From VGDP01 sp964530335 (GTDB taxonomy: Bacteria > Pseudomonadota > Alphaproteobacteria > SP197), in assembly GCA_964530335.1 (NCBI GenBank), contig CAZGYG010000058.1:1-18956 (forward strand): 18,956 nucleotides of DNA, written 5' to 3'. Numbering within the stretch: the first letter of the stretch is position 1; each line of letters begins with the position of its first letter. The notes under the pieces were generated by a model that was not told the origin of the DNA, ran no database searches, and worked only from the letters and a program-made list of their open reading frames with translations. Shown piece after piece: positions 1 through 7,351 of the stretch. Made by a program: the position numbers and the translations under genes.

Positions 1-686
1 AGTGCTACGAAGGGCTCGACGTGCACGCGGCGATGTACGAATGGAACTACCAGCGCCAGTTGCTGGCCATAAAGCTGCTCGAGCACGATCAGCGTCCGGT
101 TGACGTCAAGGAGCAGGACATCTTTTCCGAGCGCTATCTGCTGAAGCGCCCGCTGCTCGAGGCGATCAGTTGCGCGGAGCCGCCCGTGCTCCTGATCGAC
201 GAGGTCGATCGCGCCGACGCGGCGTTCGAAGCGTACCTGCTCGAGGTGCTGTCGGATTTTCAGATGTCGATCCCGGAGCTGGGCACCGTACGCGCCGTGT
301 CGCGCCCGCTGGTGGTGATCACCTCCAATGGCACGCGCGAGCTGTCCGACGCCCTGCGCCGCCGCTGCCTTTATCAGTACATCGATTATCCGGACTTCGA
401 GAAGGAGCTCGCGATCGTCGAAACGCGGGCGCCGGAAGCGGCGGGGCTGCTCGCGCGCCAACTCGTGGCGTTCGTGCAGAGCGTTCGGCGCATGGACCTG
501 CGGAAGAAGCCGGGCATCGCCGAGACGCTCGACTGGACGGCGGCCCTGCTGCGGCTGGGCATCGCCACGATCGAGGACGATGGGGCGGAGCGCATCCTCG
601 AATCCCTCAGCGCCCTGCTCAAGACCCGTGCCGACCGCGCCGAATTCACCCGGGAGGTCGTGGCCCGCCTCGCGGCCGCGAGCTGA
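1..686 (+). CDS. coxD: CoxD-like MoxR-family AAA+ ATPase (5' end missing)
   Basis: The frame is open from the left edge, so the N-terminal part with the Walker A loop lies outside the window. What remains starts with a CYEGLD stretch (codons from base 3) followed by an AMYEWNYQRQLL segment typical of CoxD. A Walker B motif LLIDEVDRAD follows (Asp/Glu codons at 198-203), then a sensor-1 region VVITSN at about 315-330 and the RRRC arginine-finger region near 355-368. In aerobic CO oxidisers CoxD is a MoxR-type AAA+ chaperone needed to mature the CuSMoO2 active site of CO dehydrogenase. The next genes are coxE- and coxF-like, in the same orientation. An internal GTG at 21 is probably not the true start, because homologous sequence continues upstream of it. 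The general MoxR family is secure; the specific CoxD role rests on the neighbours and on the absent structural genes. Confidence 0.85.
   Translation, partial: CYEGLDVHAAMYEWNYQRQLLAIKLLEHDQRPVDVKEQDIFSERYLLKRPLLEAISCAEPPVLLIDEVDRADAAFEAYLLEVLSDFQMSIPELGTVRAVSRPLVVITSNGTRELSDALRRRCLYQYIDYPDFEKELAIVETRAPEAAGLLARQLVAFVQSVRRMDLRKKPGIAETLDWTAALLRLGIATIEDDGAERILESLSALLKTRADRAEFTREVVARLAAAS
669..682. repeat. 14-bp perfect palindrome at the coxD/coxE junction
   Basis: The bases ctcgcggccgcgag read the same on both strands and cover the last codons of coxD, just before its stop at 684-686. Such a site could fold at the RNA level only with a tight loop. In GC-rich coding DNA a palindrome of this length can arise by chance, so a regulatory role is not established. 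Confidence 0.35.
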
Positions 687-739
687 ACCTGCCGCCGTCC
701 CCGGCCGATCATGCTGGAACCGCCCTACGGGCCCGCCTG

Positions 740-1855
740 ATGGGGTTCGCTGGGTTCCTTCGGGCCAATGGCTTCGGCGTGGGCGGCGGCGATTCGATCC
801 GTGTCCTCGACACGGCGGGTCGGGTCGGGATGTTCGACGGCGAAGTCCTGCGCTGGAGCCTCAAGGCGCTGCTTTGCGGTCGCGGCGACGAATGGCGGCG
901 ATTCGACACGCTGTTCGATGCTTACTTCCTGCCCGCGAACACGCGGGTCTTCGCGGGGAACCGTGCCGCGGCGGCGAGGTCGCCGGACATGGCTGGTGCT
1001 CGGGGCGATGGCCAACTCCCGTCGCCCATCGCCGCGGGTCGGCGCGGTGCACGCGAGGACGACGGCACCATCGAACGACACGGCGCGAGCCGCGAGGAAA
1101 CGCTCGCGTCGACCGATTTCCGCGACCTTGCCCGGGCCGATCAGGTCCGCGACATCGAAGCGCTGATGCGGCGATTCGCCCGCCGCTTGAAGCACCTGCT
1201 GCTCCGGCGGGAGGTGCGCTTCACTCATGGTCGGCGTCTCGATCTCCGGAACACGATCAGGCGCAGCGTCGAAACCGGGGGCACGCCGATCCGCCTCGCC
1301 TGGAAGAACCACGGCCGCGTGCGCCCGCGCCTCGTGCTGCTGTTGGATGTCAGCCGCTCGATGAGCCCATACAGCTTTTTCTATCTGCGCCTTGCGCGCG
1401 CGCTCTGCGCCGAACTCGCGGACGTGCATTGCTTCATCTTTCACACCCGCATCACCGACGTGGGCGAGGCGCTGCGCGATCAGGACCCATGGCGGTCGCA
1501 GGAACGCCTTCATCTGCTGGCCGTCGGGTGGGGCGGCGGTACGCGCATCGGCGAATGCCTGCGGGATTTCAATCGCGGCGACGGGTCGCGCCTGGTGCAT
1601 GCGCGCACCGGCGTCATTATCGCCAGCGACGGTTACGACACCGGCGAGCCGGAACTCCTGGCCGAGGCGCTGTGCGGGCTGCGCCAACGGGCGCGGCGGA
1701 TTGTTTGGCTCAACCCGCTCCTGCGCCAGCCAGATTTCACGACCGAGAGCCGCGGCATGCGGGCGGCGCTGCCCTACCTCGACCTGTTCGCGTCGGGCGC
1801 CGATCTCGCGAGCATCGAGCGTATACTGCCGGAACTCATTGAGGTTCTGCGGTGA
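740..1855 (+). CDS. coxE: CoxE-like VWA (von Willebrand factor A) domain protein
   Basis: The 371-residue product, counted from ATG 740, has a variable N-terminal helical part and a C-terminal VWA domain (about residues 195-371). The domain carries a complete MIDAS metal site: DVSRS with Asp203, Ser205 and Ser207, then Thr268 in GGGT and Asp297 in ASDG. CoxE proteins work with the CoxD ATPase in inserting copper into the CO dehydrogenase active site, in the way MoxR and VWA partners cooperate elsewhere. The frame stays open and resembles family sequence upstream of 740 (ALRARL before the Met), but I find no ATG or GTG there. The start may be a rarer codon, such as the CTG at 683 that would overlap the coxD stop. 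Its stop overlaps the next gene's GTG (GTGA at 1852-1855), indicating translational coupling. Confidence 0.85.
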   Translation: MGFAGFLRANGFGVGGGDSIRVLDTAGRVGMFDGEVLRWSLKALLCGRGDEWRRFDTLFDAYFLPANTRVFAGNRAAAARSPDMAGARGDGQLPSPIAAGRRGAREDDGTIERHGASREETLASTDFRDLARADQVRDIEALMRRFARRLKHLLLRREVRFTHGRRLDLRNTIRRSVETGGTPIRLAWKNHGRVRPRLVLLLDVSRSMSPYSFFYLRLARALCAELADVHCFIFHTRITDVGEALRDQDPWRSQERLHLLAVGWGGGTRIGECLRDFNRGDGSRLVHARTGVIIASDGYDTGEPELLAEALCGLRQRARRIVWLNPLLRQPDFTTESRGMRAALPYLDLFASGADLASIERILPELIEVLR

Positions 1856-2778
1856 CCAACGACGAATTGCTCGAACTGGCGCGCGACCTGAACCGCCGTC
1901 GCGAGCCCTATGCGCTCGTCACGGTCGTTCGAGCCGTGGCGCCCACGTCCGCCTACCTTGGCGCGCAGGCGATCGTCCTCGCCGACGGAACGCTGCATGG
2001 CTGGATCGGCGGCGGCTGCGCGAAGGACGTGGTCATCGGCGCCGCGCTTGGCGCCATCGGCAAGGGCGAGCCGAAGCTCTTGCGCATCTCCAACGACCGG
2101 ATTCAGCCCGAGGACGATGTCGAGCGGCACGTCATGTCCTGTGCCAGCAACGGTACGATCGAGCTTTTCATTCAGCCTTATAGCGCCCGCGGCGAGCTCT
2201 GCGTTTTGGGCGACACGCCGGCCGCCGACGAGGCGCGCTTCCTGGCCGAGCGACTCAGGATCCGGCTTGCGGACACACCCGATGAAGCCGCCGTCGTGCT
2301 GGTCGCGACCCAGGGGCAGGGCGACGAGGACGCGCTCGAACGCGCGGTGAAGAGTCCGGCGACCCACGTGCTCATGATCGCGAGCCGGCGCAAGGCCGAT
2401 AGGTTGCGCGACGTGATGCGCGTGCGCGGCATCGACGAGGCCCAGCTCGCGCGGCTCTCCGCCCCGGCGGGCCCGGATGCCGGCGCCAAGACGCCCGGTG
2501 AAACGGCGTTGGCGGCGATCGTCGGCGTCCTGGCGGTCCTGCGCGGTCGCGCGCAACGACCGGAATCCCACTCCGTGGTCGGCGCGGCGGCCCCGGCGGC
2601 CAAGTTCGTCAATCCGGTTTGCGGAACGGCGGTCGACACCGCGACGCCCAAGCACGTCGAGACGTACGAAGAGGTCGCCTACTATTTCTGTTGCGACGCG
2701 TGCTGGGCGACGTTTCGACGGGAACCTGCCAAGTTCGCGGCCATCCATCGCGCGCGCACGGGACAGGTATCGGCCTGA
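1852..2778 (+). CDS. coxF: CoxF-like XdhC-family protein with C-terminal YHS domain
   Basis: The 308-residue product starts at a GTG overlapping the coxE stop. Residues 1-110 form the XdhC/CoxI-type N-terminal domain with the WIGGGC signature (residues 51-56). Residues 115-232 match the XdhC C-terminal domain, ending in a GAKTPGETALAAI segment typical of the family. The expected glycine-rich GxGxxA nucleotide-binding loop is replaced by LGDTPAADE, so this Rossmann-like part looks degenerate. Residues 252-297 form a YHS metal-associated domain with NPVCG and FCCDAC (Cys257, 280, 281, 284). XdhC proteins bind molybdenum cofactor for insertion into xanthine dehydrogenase-type enzymes, and CoxF is linked to copper loading of CO dehydrogenase. 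The cysteine-rich tail would suit a metal-handling role, which is inference. Confidence 0.85.
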   Translation: MTNDELLELARDLNRRREPYALVTVVRAVAPTSAYLGAQAIVLADGTLHGWIGGGCAKDVVIGAALGAIGKGEPKLLRISNDRIQPEDDVERHVMSCASNGTIELFIQPYSARGELCVLGDTPAADEARFLAERLRIRLADTPDEAAVVLVATQGQGDEDALERAVKSPATHVLMIASRRKADRLRDVMRVRGIDEAQLARLSAPAGPDAGAKTPGETALAAIVGVLAVLRGRAQRPESHSVVGAAAPAAKFVNPVCGTAVDTATPKHVETYEEVAYYFCCDACWATFRREPAKFAAIHRARTGQVSA

Positions 2779-2894
2779 CGGGATTCGGTGCGGGCTGTCG
2801 ACCGGATTGTTCGGGCGGCCGCCACGATGCGCGTAGCGCGGATCGCGCCCAGGGGTGGGTCACACGCCGGCGCCCCAGTCGCGTCCCTCCCGCG

Positions 2895-2900
2895 TTGACA
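2895..2900 (+). promoter_or_regulatory. Isolated -35-like TTGACA upstream of the importer operon
   Basis: A perfect TTGACA lies 58 bases before the dppC start, in the 180-bp gap after the cox operon. At the normal 16-18 base spacing there is no convincing -10 box (bases 2917-2924 read gcgaagtg). A promoter is expected in this gap because the operon function changes here, but this element alone does not prove one. Confidence 0.2.
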
Positions 2901-2940
2901 GCCGCTGCTCCGTGGGGCGAAGTGGCAGCGTGGCGAATCC

Positions 2941-2947
2941 AAGGAGG
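2941..2947 (+). promoter_or_regulatory. Strong Shine-Dalgarno for the dppC-like gene
   Basis: The bases aaggagg end 11 bases before the ATG at 2959. They fix that start for the first gene of the importer operon. This is the best ribosome-binding site in the window, where most genes rely on overlaps with the preceding gene. Confidence 0.7.
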
Positions 2948-2958
2948 GGCGGGGGCGC

Positions 2959-3810
2959 ATGGCCCAAGGGGTCACTGGCTTCGTACGCGATCCGTTGGCC
3001 GTCGTGGGAGCGGCGACCGTGATCGCGGTCGCGGCAGCGGCGGTTTTCGCGCCGGCGCTGGCGCCTTTTGACCCGGCCGAGCAGTTCTTCGACGGCCTGA
3101 CCATCGAGGGCGCGCCGCTGCCACCCAGCGGCAAGTACTGGCTCGGCACCGATCTCCTGGGCCGGGACCTCATGTCGCGAATGCTCTACGGGGCGCGGAC
3201 GTCGCTGGTGATCGGCATCGTCGCCAACGGCGCGGCGGTGCTCGTCGGCACGCTGCTCGGAGTCGTCGCCGGTTACGCGCGCGGCTGGATCGGCGCCGCG
3301 ATCATGCGTTTCACCGACCTGATGATGGCGTTCCCGGCGCTGCTGCTCGCCATCGCGCTGGCCGCGATATTCACGCCATCGCTGTGGATCGTCGCCATGG
3401 TCATCGCGCTCGTGAACTGGGTCCAGATCGCGCGCGTGATCTATACCGAAACCACGTCGCTTGCCGCGCGCGAATACATCGAGGCCGCGCGCGCGCTCGG
3501 CGCGGCGTGGCCACGAATTGTGATCTTCCACCTCGTGCCACACCTCCTGCCGACCATCCTGGTGTGGGCCACGCTCGGTATCGCGACCACGGTGCTGCTC
3601 GAGGCGACGCTGTCGTTCCTGGGCATCGGCGTTCAGCCGCCGACGCCTTCCTGGGGCGGCATGATCTTCGAGAGCCAGTCCTATTTCCTTACGGCGCCGT
3701 GGCTGGTCTTCGTCCCCGGCGTCGCGATCATGCTGGTCGCGCTCGCCTTCAACCTGGTGGGCGACACACTGCGCGACGTTCTCGATCCCACCCATCGGGG
3801 CCGCGGATGA
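2959..3810 (+). CDS. dppC: Peptide/nickel-type ABC importer permease, DppC/OppC family
   Basis: The 283-residue membrane protein has an N-terminal transmembrane helix (about residues 14-34), the family signature LGTDLLGRDLMSR (62-74), further hydrophobic segments and the EAA-type cytoplasmic loop REYIEAARALG (about 171-195) that contacts the ATPases. It ends in the DTLRDVLDP tail usual for DppC. It forms the transmembrane channel with the following permease. It is the first gene of the operon, placed before the B-type permease, whereas dpp/opp operons usually list B before C. Its stop overlaps the next start (ATGA at 3807-3810). Substrate cannot be read from the permease; dipeptides, nickel chelates, glutathione and other small amides are all transported by members of this family. 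Confidence 0.92.
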   Translation: MAQGVTGFVRDPLAVVGAATVIAVAAAAVFAPALAPFDPAEQFFDGLTIEGAPLPPSGKYWLGTDLLGRDLMSRMLYGARTSLVIGIVANGAAVLVGTLLGVVAGYARGWIGAAIMRFTDLMMAFPALLLAIALAAIFTPSLWIVAMVIALVNWVQIARVIYTETTSLAAREYIEAARALGAAWPRIVIFHLVPHLLPTILVWATLGIATTVLLEATLSFLGIGVQPPTPSWGGMIFESQSYFLTAPWLVFVPGVAIMLVALAFNLVGDTLRDVLDPTHRGRG

Positions 3811-4736
3811 TTCAGCATCTGGCGCGCCGCCTCGCCGCCTCGCTGCTCATCCTGATCGGCGTCACGGTCGTCACCTTCGGGCTCACGTTCCTGATTCCCG
3901 CGGACCCCGTGCGCATGATCGCGGGTCGAAGCGCCACCCCCGAGGCGGTCGAGTCGATTCGCCACCAACTGGGGCTCGACCGCAGCATCCCGGCCCAATA
4001 CGCAAGCTATCTTGGCCGCCTCGTCAAGGGCGACCTCGGACGCTCCTACGCGCAGAAAGCCCAGGTCTCGGAGCTCATCGTGGCGCGGCTTCCAGCAACG
4101 TTGCAGCTCATGGCCGGTGCGATTCTGTTCGAGCTCCTGATCGGGCTGCCCGCCGGCATCTTCGCCGCCACCCGACGCGGCCGCTTCGCCGACCGCGGGC
4201 TCATGGTGCTGTCGTTCGCGGGCGTCTCGACGCCGCAGTTCGTGGTCGGACTCCTGCTGCTCTACGTGTTCGCGTACCTGCTCGGCTGGTTCCCGCTGTC
4301 AGGCTACGGCTCGCTCGACCACCTGGTGCTGCCGGCGCTCACCCTGGGCATCGCGGGCGGCGGCTGGTATTCGCGCATGATGCGCTCGAGCATGGTCGAG
4401 GTCCTGCGCCACGATTACATCCGCACGGCGCGCGCCAAGGGCTTGAACGAGTTCGGGGTCGTCATGGTCCATGGGCTGCGCAACGCTATCGTGCCGGTCG
4501 TCGCGATGATCGGGCTCGATATCGGCATCTTCATGAGCGGCGCCGTCGTCGTCGAATCGGTGTTCGGCTGGCCCGGCATCGGCCAGCTCGCCTGGCTCGC
4601 GATTCAGCGCATCGACATCCCGATCATCATGGGCGTTACGCTGGTCGCCGCTGTCGGGATCATCATCGGAAACCTGCTCGCTGACCTCATCGCACCCTTG
4701 TTGGACCCGCGCATCCGGCTCCACGACAGTCGTTGA
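3807..4736 (+). CDS. dppB: Peptide/nickel-type ABC importer permease, DppB/OppB family
   Basis: The 309-residue product starts at the ATG overlapping the dppC stop; the same frame is open further upstream only as a shadow of dppC. It shows the DppB N-terminal pattern: a transmembrane helix (about 9-30), then PADPVRMI, LGLDRSIPAQYASYLGR (residues 55-71) and KGDLGRS (74-80). The EAA loop DYIRTARAKGL (203-213) precedes the last helices, and the ESVFGWPGIGQL motif lies near residues 250-265. It pairs with the C-type permease in the inner membrane. Its stop codon sits inside a promoter-like -35 box, and a palindrome follows it directly. Confidence 0.92.
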   Translation: MIQHLARRLAASLLILIGVTVVTFGLTFLIPADPVRMIAGRSATPEAVESIRHQLGLDRSIPAQYASYLGRLVKGDLGRSYAQKAQVSELIVARLPATLQLMAGAILFELLIGLPAGIFAATRRGRFADRGLMVLSFAGVSTPQFVVGLLLLYVFAYLLGWFPLSGYGSLDHLVLPALTLGIAGGGWYSRMMRSSMVEVLRHDYIRTARAKGLNEFGVVMVHGLRNAIVPVVAMIGLDIGIFMSGAVVVESVFGWPGIGQLAWLAIQRIDIPIIMGVTLVAAVGIIIGNLLADLIAPLLDPRIRLHDSR

Positions 4737-4761
4737 CCGGGTGCACCCGGGGGGCTTAAAT
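4733..4761 (+). promoter_or_regulatory. Sigma70-like internal promoter with embedded palindrome upstream of the binding-protein gene
   Basis: A -35 box TTGACC (4733-4738, five of six consensus bases) and a -10 box TTAAAT (4756-4761, four of six) are separated by exactly 17 bases. The -35 box contains the dppB stop codon. A perfect 14-bp palindrome ccgggtgcacccgg (4737-4750) occupies the start of the spacer and touches the -35 box, a position where a bound repressor would block polymerase. Transcription would begin about 25-30 bases before the ATG at 4795. Alternatively the palindrome acts as an RNA hairpin (5-bp stem, 4-base loop) that sets expression of the binding protein relative to the permeases. 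Confidence 0.45.
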
Positions 4762-4794
4762 GCCGGTTCGCGAGTCCACCTGGGGGATAAAACC

Positions 4795-6417
4795 ATGAAA
4801 TCGCGCTATTTTCTCGTCGGTGCCGCGGTCGCCGTGTCGATCGCCGCGGGCCCCGCGATGGCGCAGGACGCGCCCAAGCAGGGCGGTCAGGTCATCGTCA
4901 CCTACAAGGACGACATTTCCACGTTCGATCCGGCCATCGGCTACGACTGGCAGAACTGGTCGATGATCAAGGCCCTGTTCGACGGGCTCATGGACTACGC
5001 GCCCGGCACCACCAATCTCGAGCCCGACCTCGCCGAGAGTTACGCCATCTCCGAGGATGGGCTGACGTACACGTTCAACCTGCGCAAAGGCGTCAAGTTC
5101 CACAACGGCCGCGAACTCGTCGCCGCCGACATCAAATACTCGATCGAGCGCGCGGTGAACCCGGAGACCCAGGGTCCGGGGCAGGGCTTCTTCGCGGCGA
5201 TCAAGGGATTCGACGAACTTGTCGGCGGGCAGGCGAACGAGCTCTCCGGGATTACGACGCCGGACGACAACACCGTCGTCATCGAGCTGTCGCGGCCCGA
5301 CGCCACGTTCCTCCATGTCATGGCCATCAACTTCGCGTTCGCCGTGCCGCGCGAGGAAGTCGAAAAATACGGCCCCGATTTCGGGCGCAACCCGGTGGGG
5401 ACCGGCGGCTTCCGCATGACGGAATGGACGCTGGGCCAGCGCGTCGTGTTCGAGCGCAACCCCGACTATTACCGTCCCGGTATCCCTTACCTCGACAAGG
5501 TCGTCTTCGAGGTCGGGCAGGACCCCACGGTTGCCTTGCTCCGGCTTCAGAAAGGCGAGGTCGACGTGCTTGGAGACCCGATTCCCTCGGCGCAGTTCCT
5601 CGACGTCGTCAACGATCCCGCGAACAAGGACCTGATCGTCGAAGGCAACCTGCTGCACACGGGCTACGTCACGATCAATGTCACCACGCCGCCGCTCGAC
5701 AACGCGCTCGTGCGCCAGGCGATCAGCATGGCGATCAACAAGGAGCGCATCCTCAAGATCGTCAACAACCGCGGCGTCGCCGCGAACCAGCCGCTGCCCC
5801 CGGCGATGCCGGGCTTCGACGCGGCCTATGCGGGTTACGCCTTCGATCCGGCGAAGGCGAAGGCGCTCCTGGTCGAGGCCGGATTGCCGGACGGGTTCAC
5901 GACCGAGCTCTATGCCATGAACACCGACCCGAACCCGCGCATCGCCCAGGCGATCCAGCAGGACCTGGCCGAGATCGGGATTACGGCCGAGGTCAAGTCG
6001 CTGGCGCAAGCGGTCGTGATCGGCGCCGGTGGCGACGGCACCGCGCCGATGATCTGGTCGGGCGGCATGGCTTGGATCGCGGATTTTCCCGATCCCTCCA
6101 ACTTCTACGGCCCGATCCTCGGCTGTGGCGGCGCGGTTCCTGGCGGCTGGAATTGGTCCAAGTACTGCAACGAGGCGCTCGACGCCAAGGCGGCCGAGGC
6201 CGATGCGATCGCCGACCCGGCGCGCGCGGCGGAGCGGATCGAACTGTGGCGGTCGATCTTCATCTCGATCATGGACGACGCGCCGTGGGTTCCGGTGTTC
6301 AACGAGGTGCGGTTCACCATGCACTCGCCGCGCGTCGGCGGAGACATGATCTTCTTCGCGGACCCGATCCACATCCCGGTCCACTACGAGTACATCTATG
6401 CAACGGATGTCCAGTAG
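4795..6417 (+). CDS. Extracytoplasmic solute-binding protein family 5 of the Dpp-type importer
   Basis: The 540-residue product begins at ATG 4795, chosen because it opens directly into a Sec signal peptide: KSRY, a hydrophobic core and cleavage predicted after AMA (residue 23). The frame is open upstream to a GTG at 4741, which would put a non-signal-like leader in front. The mature protein has the family 5 features: KQGGQVIVTY at the N terminus, LEPDLAESYAISEDGLTYTF (about 75-94), LRKGVKFHNGREL, NPVGTGGFRM near 200-210 and a RNPDYYRP segment. It is a periplasmic receptor that delivers substrate to the permeases on either side in the operon. Specificity is unknown. The amidase gene next to it makes an amide-containing ligand plausible. 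Confidence 0.92.
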   Translation: MKSRYFLVGAAVAVSIAAGPAMAQDAPKQGGQVIVTYKDDISTFDPAIGYDWQNWSMIKALFDGLMDYAPGTTNLEPDLAESYAISEDGLTYTFNLRKGVKFHNGRELVAADIKYSIERAVNPETQGPGQGFFAAIKGFDELVGGQANELSGITTPDDNTVVIELSRPDATFLHVMAINFAFAVPREEVEKYGPDFGRNPVGTGGFRMTEWTLGQRVVFERNPDYYRPGIPYLDKVVFEVGQDPTVALLRLQKGEVDVLGDPIPSAQFLDVVNDPANKDLIVEGNLLHTGYVTINVTTPPLDNALVRQAISMAINKERILKIVNNRGVAANQPLPPAMPGFDAAYAGYAFDPAKAKALLVEAGLPDGFTTELYAMNTDPNPRIAQAIQQDLAEIGITAEVKSLAQAVVIGAGGDGTAPMIWSGGMAWIADFPDPSNFYGPILGCGGAVPGGWNWSKYCNEALDAKAAEADAIADPARAAERIELWRSIFISIMDDAPWVPVFNEVRFTMHSPRVGGDMIFFADPIHIPVHYEYIYATDVQ

Positions 6418-7351
6418 CCGCGGCCACACGATTCACCGCGAGCACAGCCACTTAGGCTGGAACAACGCGTTCCCCCCGGTGCTGACGGTGGCACCGGGAG
6501 ACGTGGTGGAGTTCCACACGGTCGATGGGTCCGGAGGCCAGATCCTGGCCACCTCGACCGTCGAGGACGTGCGGAAGCTCGATTTCGCCAAGGTCATCCC
6601 GCTCACCGGCCCCGTCGTCATCGACGGGGCCGAACCTGGCGACGCCGTCAAAGTCACCTTGCTCGCCTTCGAGCCGTCGGGCTGGGGCTGGACCGCGAGC
6701 ATTCCGGGCTTCGGGCTGCTGGCCGATCAGTTCGCCGAGCCCGCTCTCTACGTCTGGCATTATGACAGTACCGGCAAGGAGCCGGCGCTTTACGGCGCGG
6801 GCGCGCGGGTCCCGACCAAGCCTTTTTGCGGCACGATCGGGCTCGCGCCGGCGGAACCGGGCTTGCACAGCGTTGGGCCGCCGCGCCGCGTCGGGGGCAA
6901 CATGGACATCCGCGACCTGGCCGCCGGCACGACGCTCTATCTGCCGGTCGAGGTCAAGGGCGGGCTGTTCTCGCTCGGCGACACGCACGCCGCCCAGGGC
7001 GACGGCGAGGTGTGCGGCACCGCGATCGAGAGTTCCATGACCGTCGCGGCGAAGTTCGAGCTGGTGAAGGGAGCGAACCTGGCCTTCCCGCGGTTCTCGA
7101 CCCCTGGCCCCGTCAGCCGCCACTTCGACGGCCAAGGCTACGAGGTTACGACAGGCATAGGCCCCGACTTGATGGAAGGTGCGCGCGCCGCGGTCATGGG
7201 CATGATCGAGCTCCTCACCGCGCGGCACAACATGTCAGCGGTCGAGGCCTACATGCTGTGCAGCGTGTGCGCCGACCTCAGGATCAGCGAGATCGTGGAT
7301 TTGCCGAACTGGGTCGTCTCGCTTTACTTCCCCAACATCGTTTTCGCATGA
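6398..7351 (+). CDS. fmdA: Acetamidase/formamidase family hydrolase (FmdA/AmdA)
   Basis: The 317-residue product overlaps the end of the binding-protein gene by 20 bases; a second in-frame ATG at 6407 would give 314 residues. Family marks are WNNAFPPVLTVAPGD near the N terminus, GGNMDIRDL (166-174, with Asn168 and Asp170) and the hallmark GDTHAAQGDGEVCGTAIE (194-211). These proteins hydrolyse formamide or acetamide to ammonia and the free acid, and the family also contains members acting on other small amides. The protein has no signal peptide, so it would act in the cytoplasm on imported substrate. It lies between the receptor gene and the two ATPase genes of one importer, with ATGA coupling to the next gene, which strongly suggests a shared catabolic role. 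Confidence 0.92.
   Translation: MQRMSSSRGHTIHREHSHLGWNNAFPPVLTVAPGDVVEFHTVDGSGGQILATSTVEDVRKLDFAKVIPLTGPVVIDGAEPGDAVKVTLLAFEPSGWGWTASIPGFGLLADQFAEPALYVWHYDSTGKEPALYGAGARVPTKPFCGTIGLAPAEPGLHSVGPPRRVGGNMDIRDLAAGTTLYLPVEVKGGLFSLGDTHAAQGDGEVCGTAIESSMTVAAKFELVKGANLAFPRFSTPGPVSRHFDGQGYEVTTGIGPDLMEGARAAVMGMIELLTARHNMSAVEAYMLCSVCADLRISEIVDLPNWVVSLYFPNIVFA

Noticed and set aside
725..1687. Long minus-strand open frame of about 320 codons opposite coxE
   Set aside because: It mirrors a strongly supported VWA gene and shows no domain of its own; long antisense frames are common in GC-rich coding DNA.
2779..2958. Possible sigma54 promoter before the importer operon (tggcag near 2923)
   Set aside because: The matching TTGC half of the -24/-12 element is absent.
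4756..6429. Minus-strand open frame of about 557 codons opposite the binding-protein gene
   Set aside because: Composition is dominated by Arg, Asp, Val and His runs typical of antisense shadows, while the plus strand has a clear signal peptide and family motifs.
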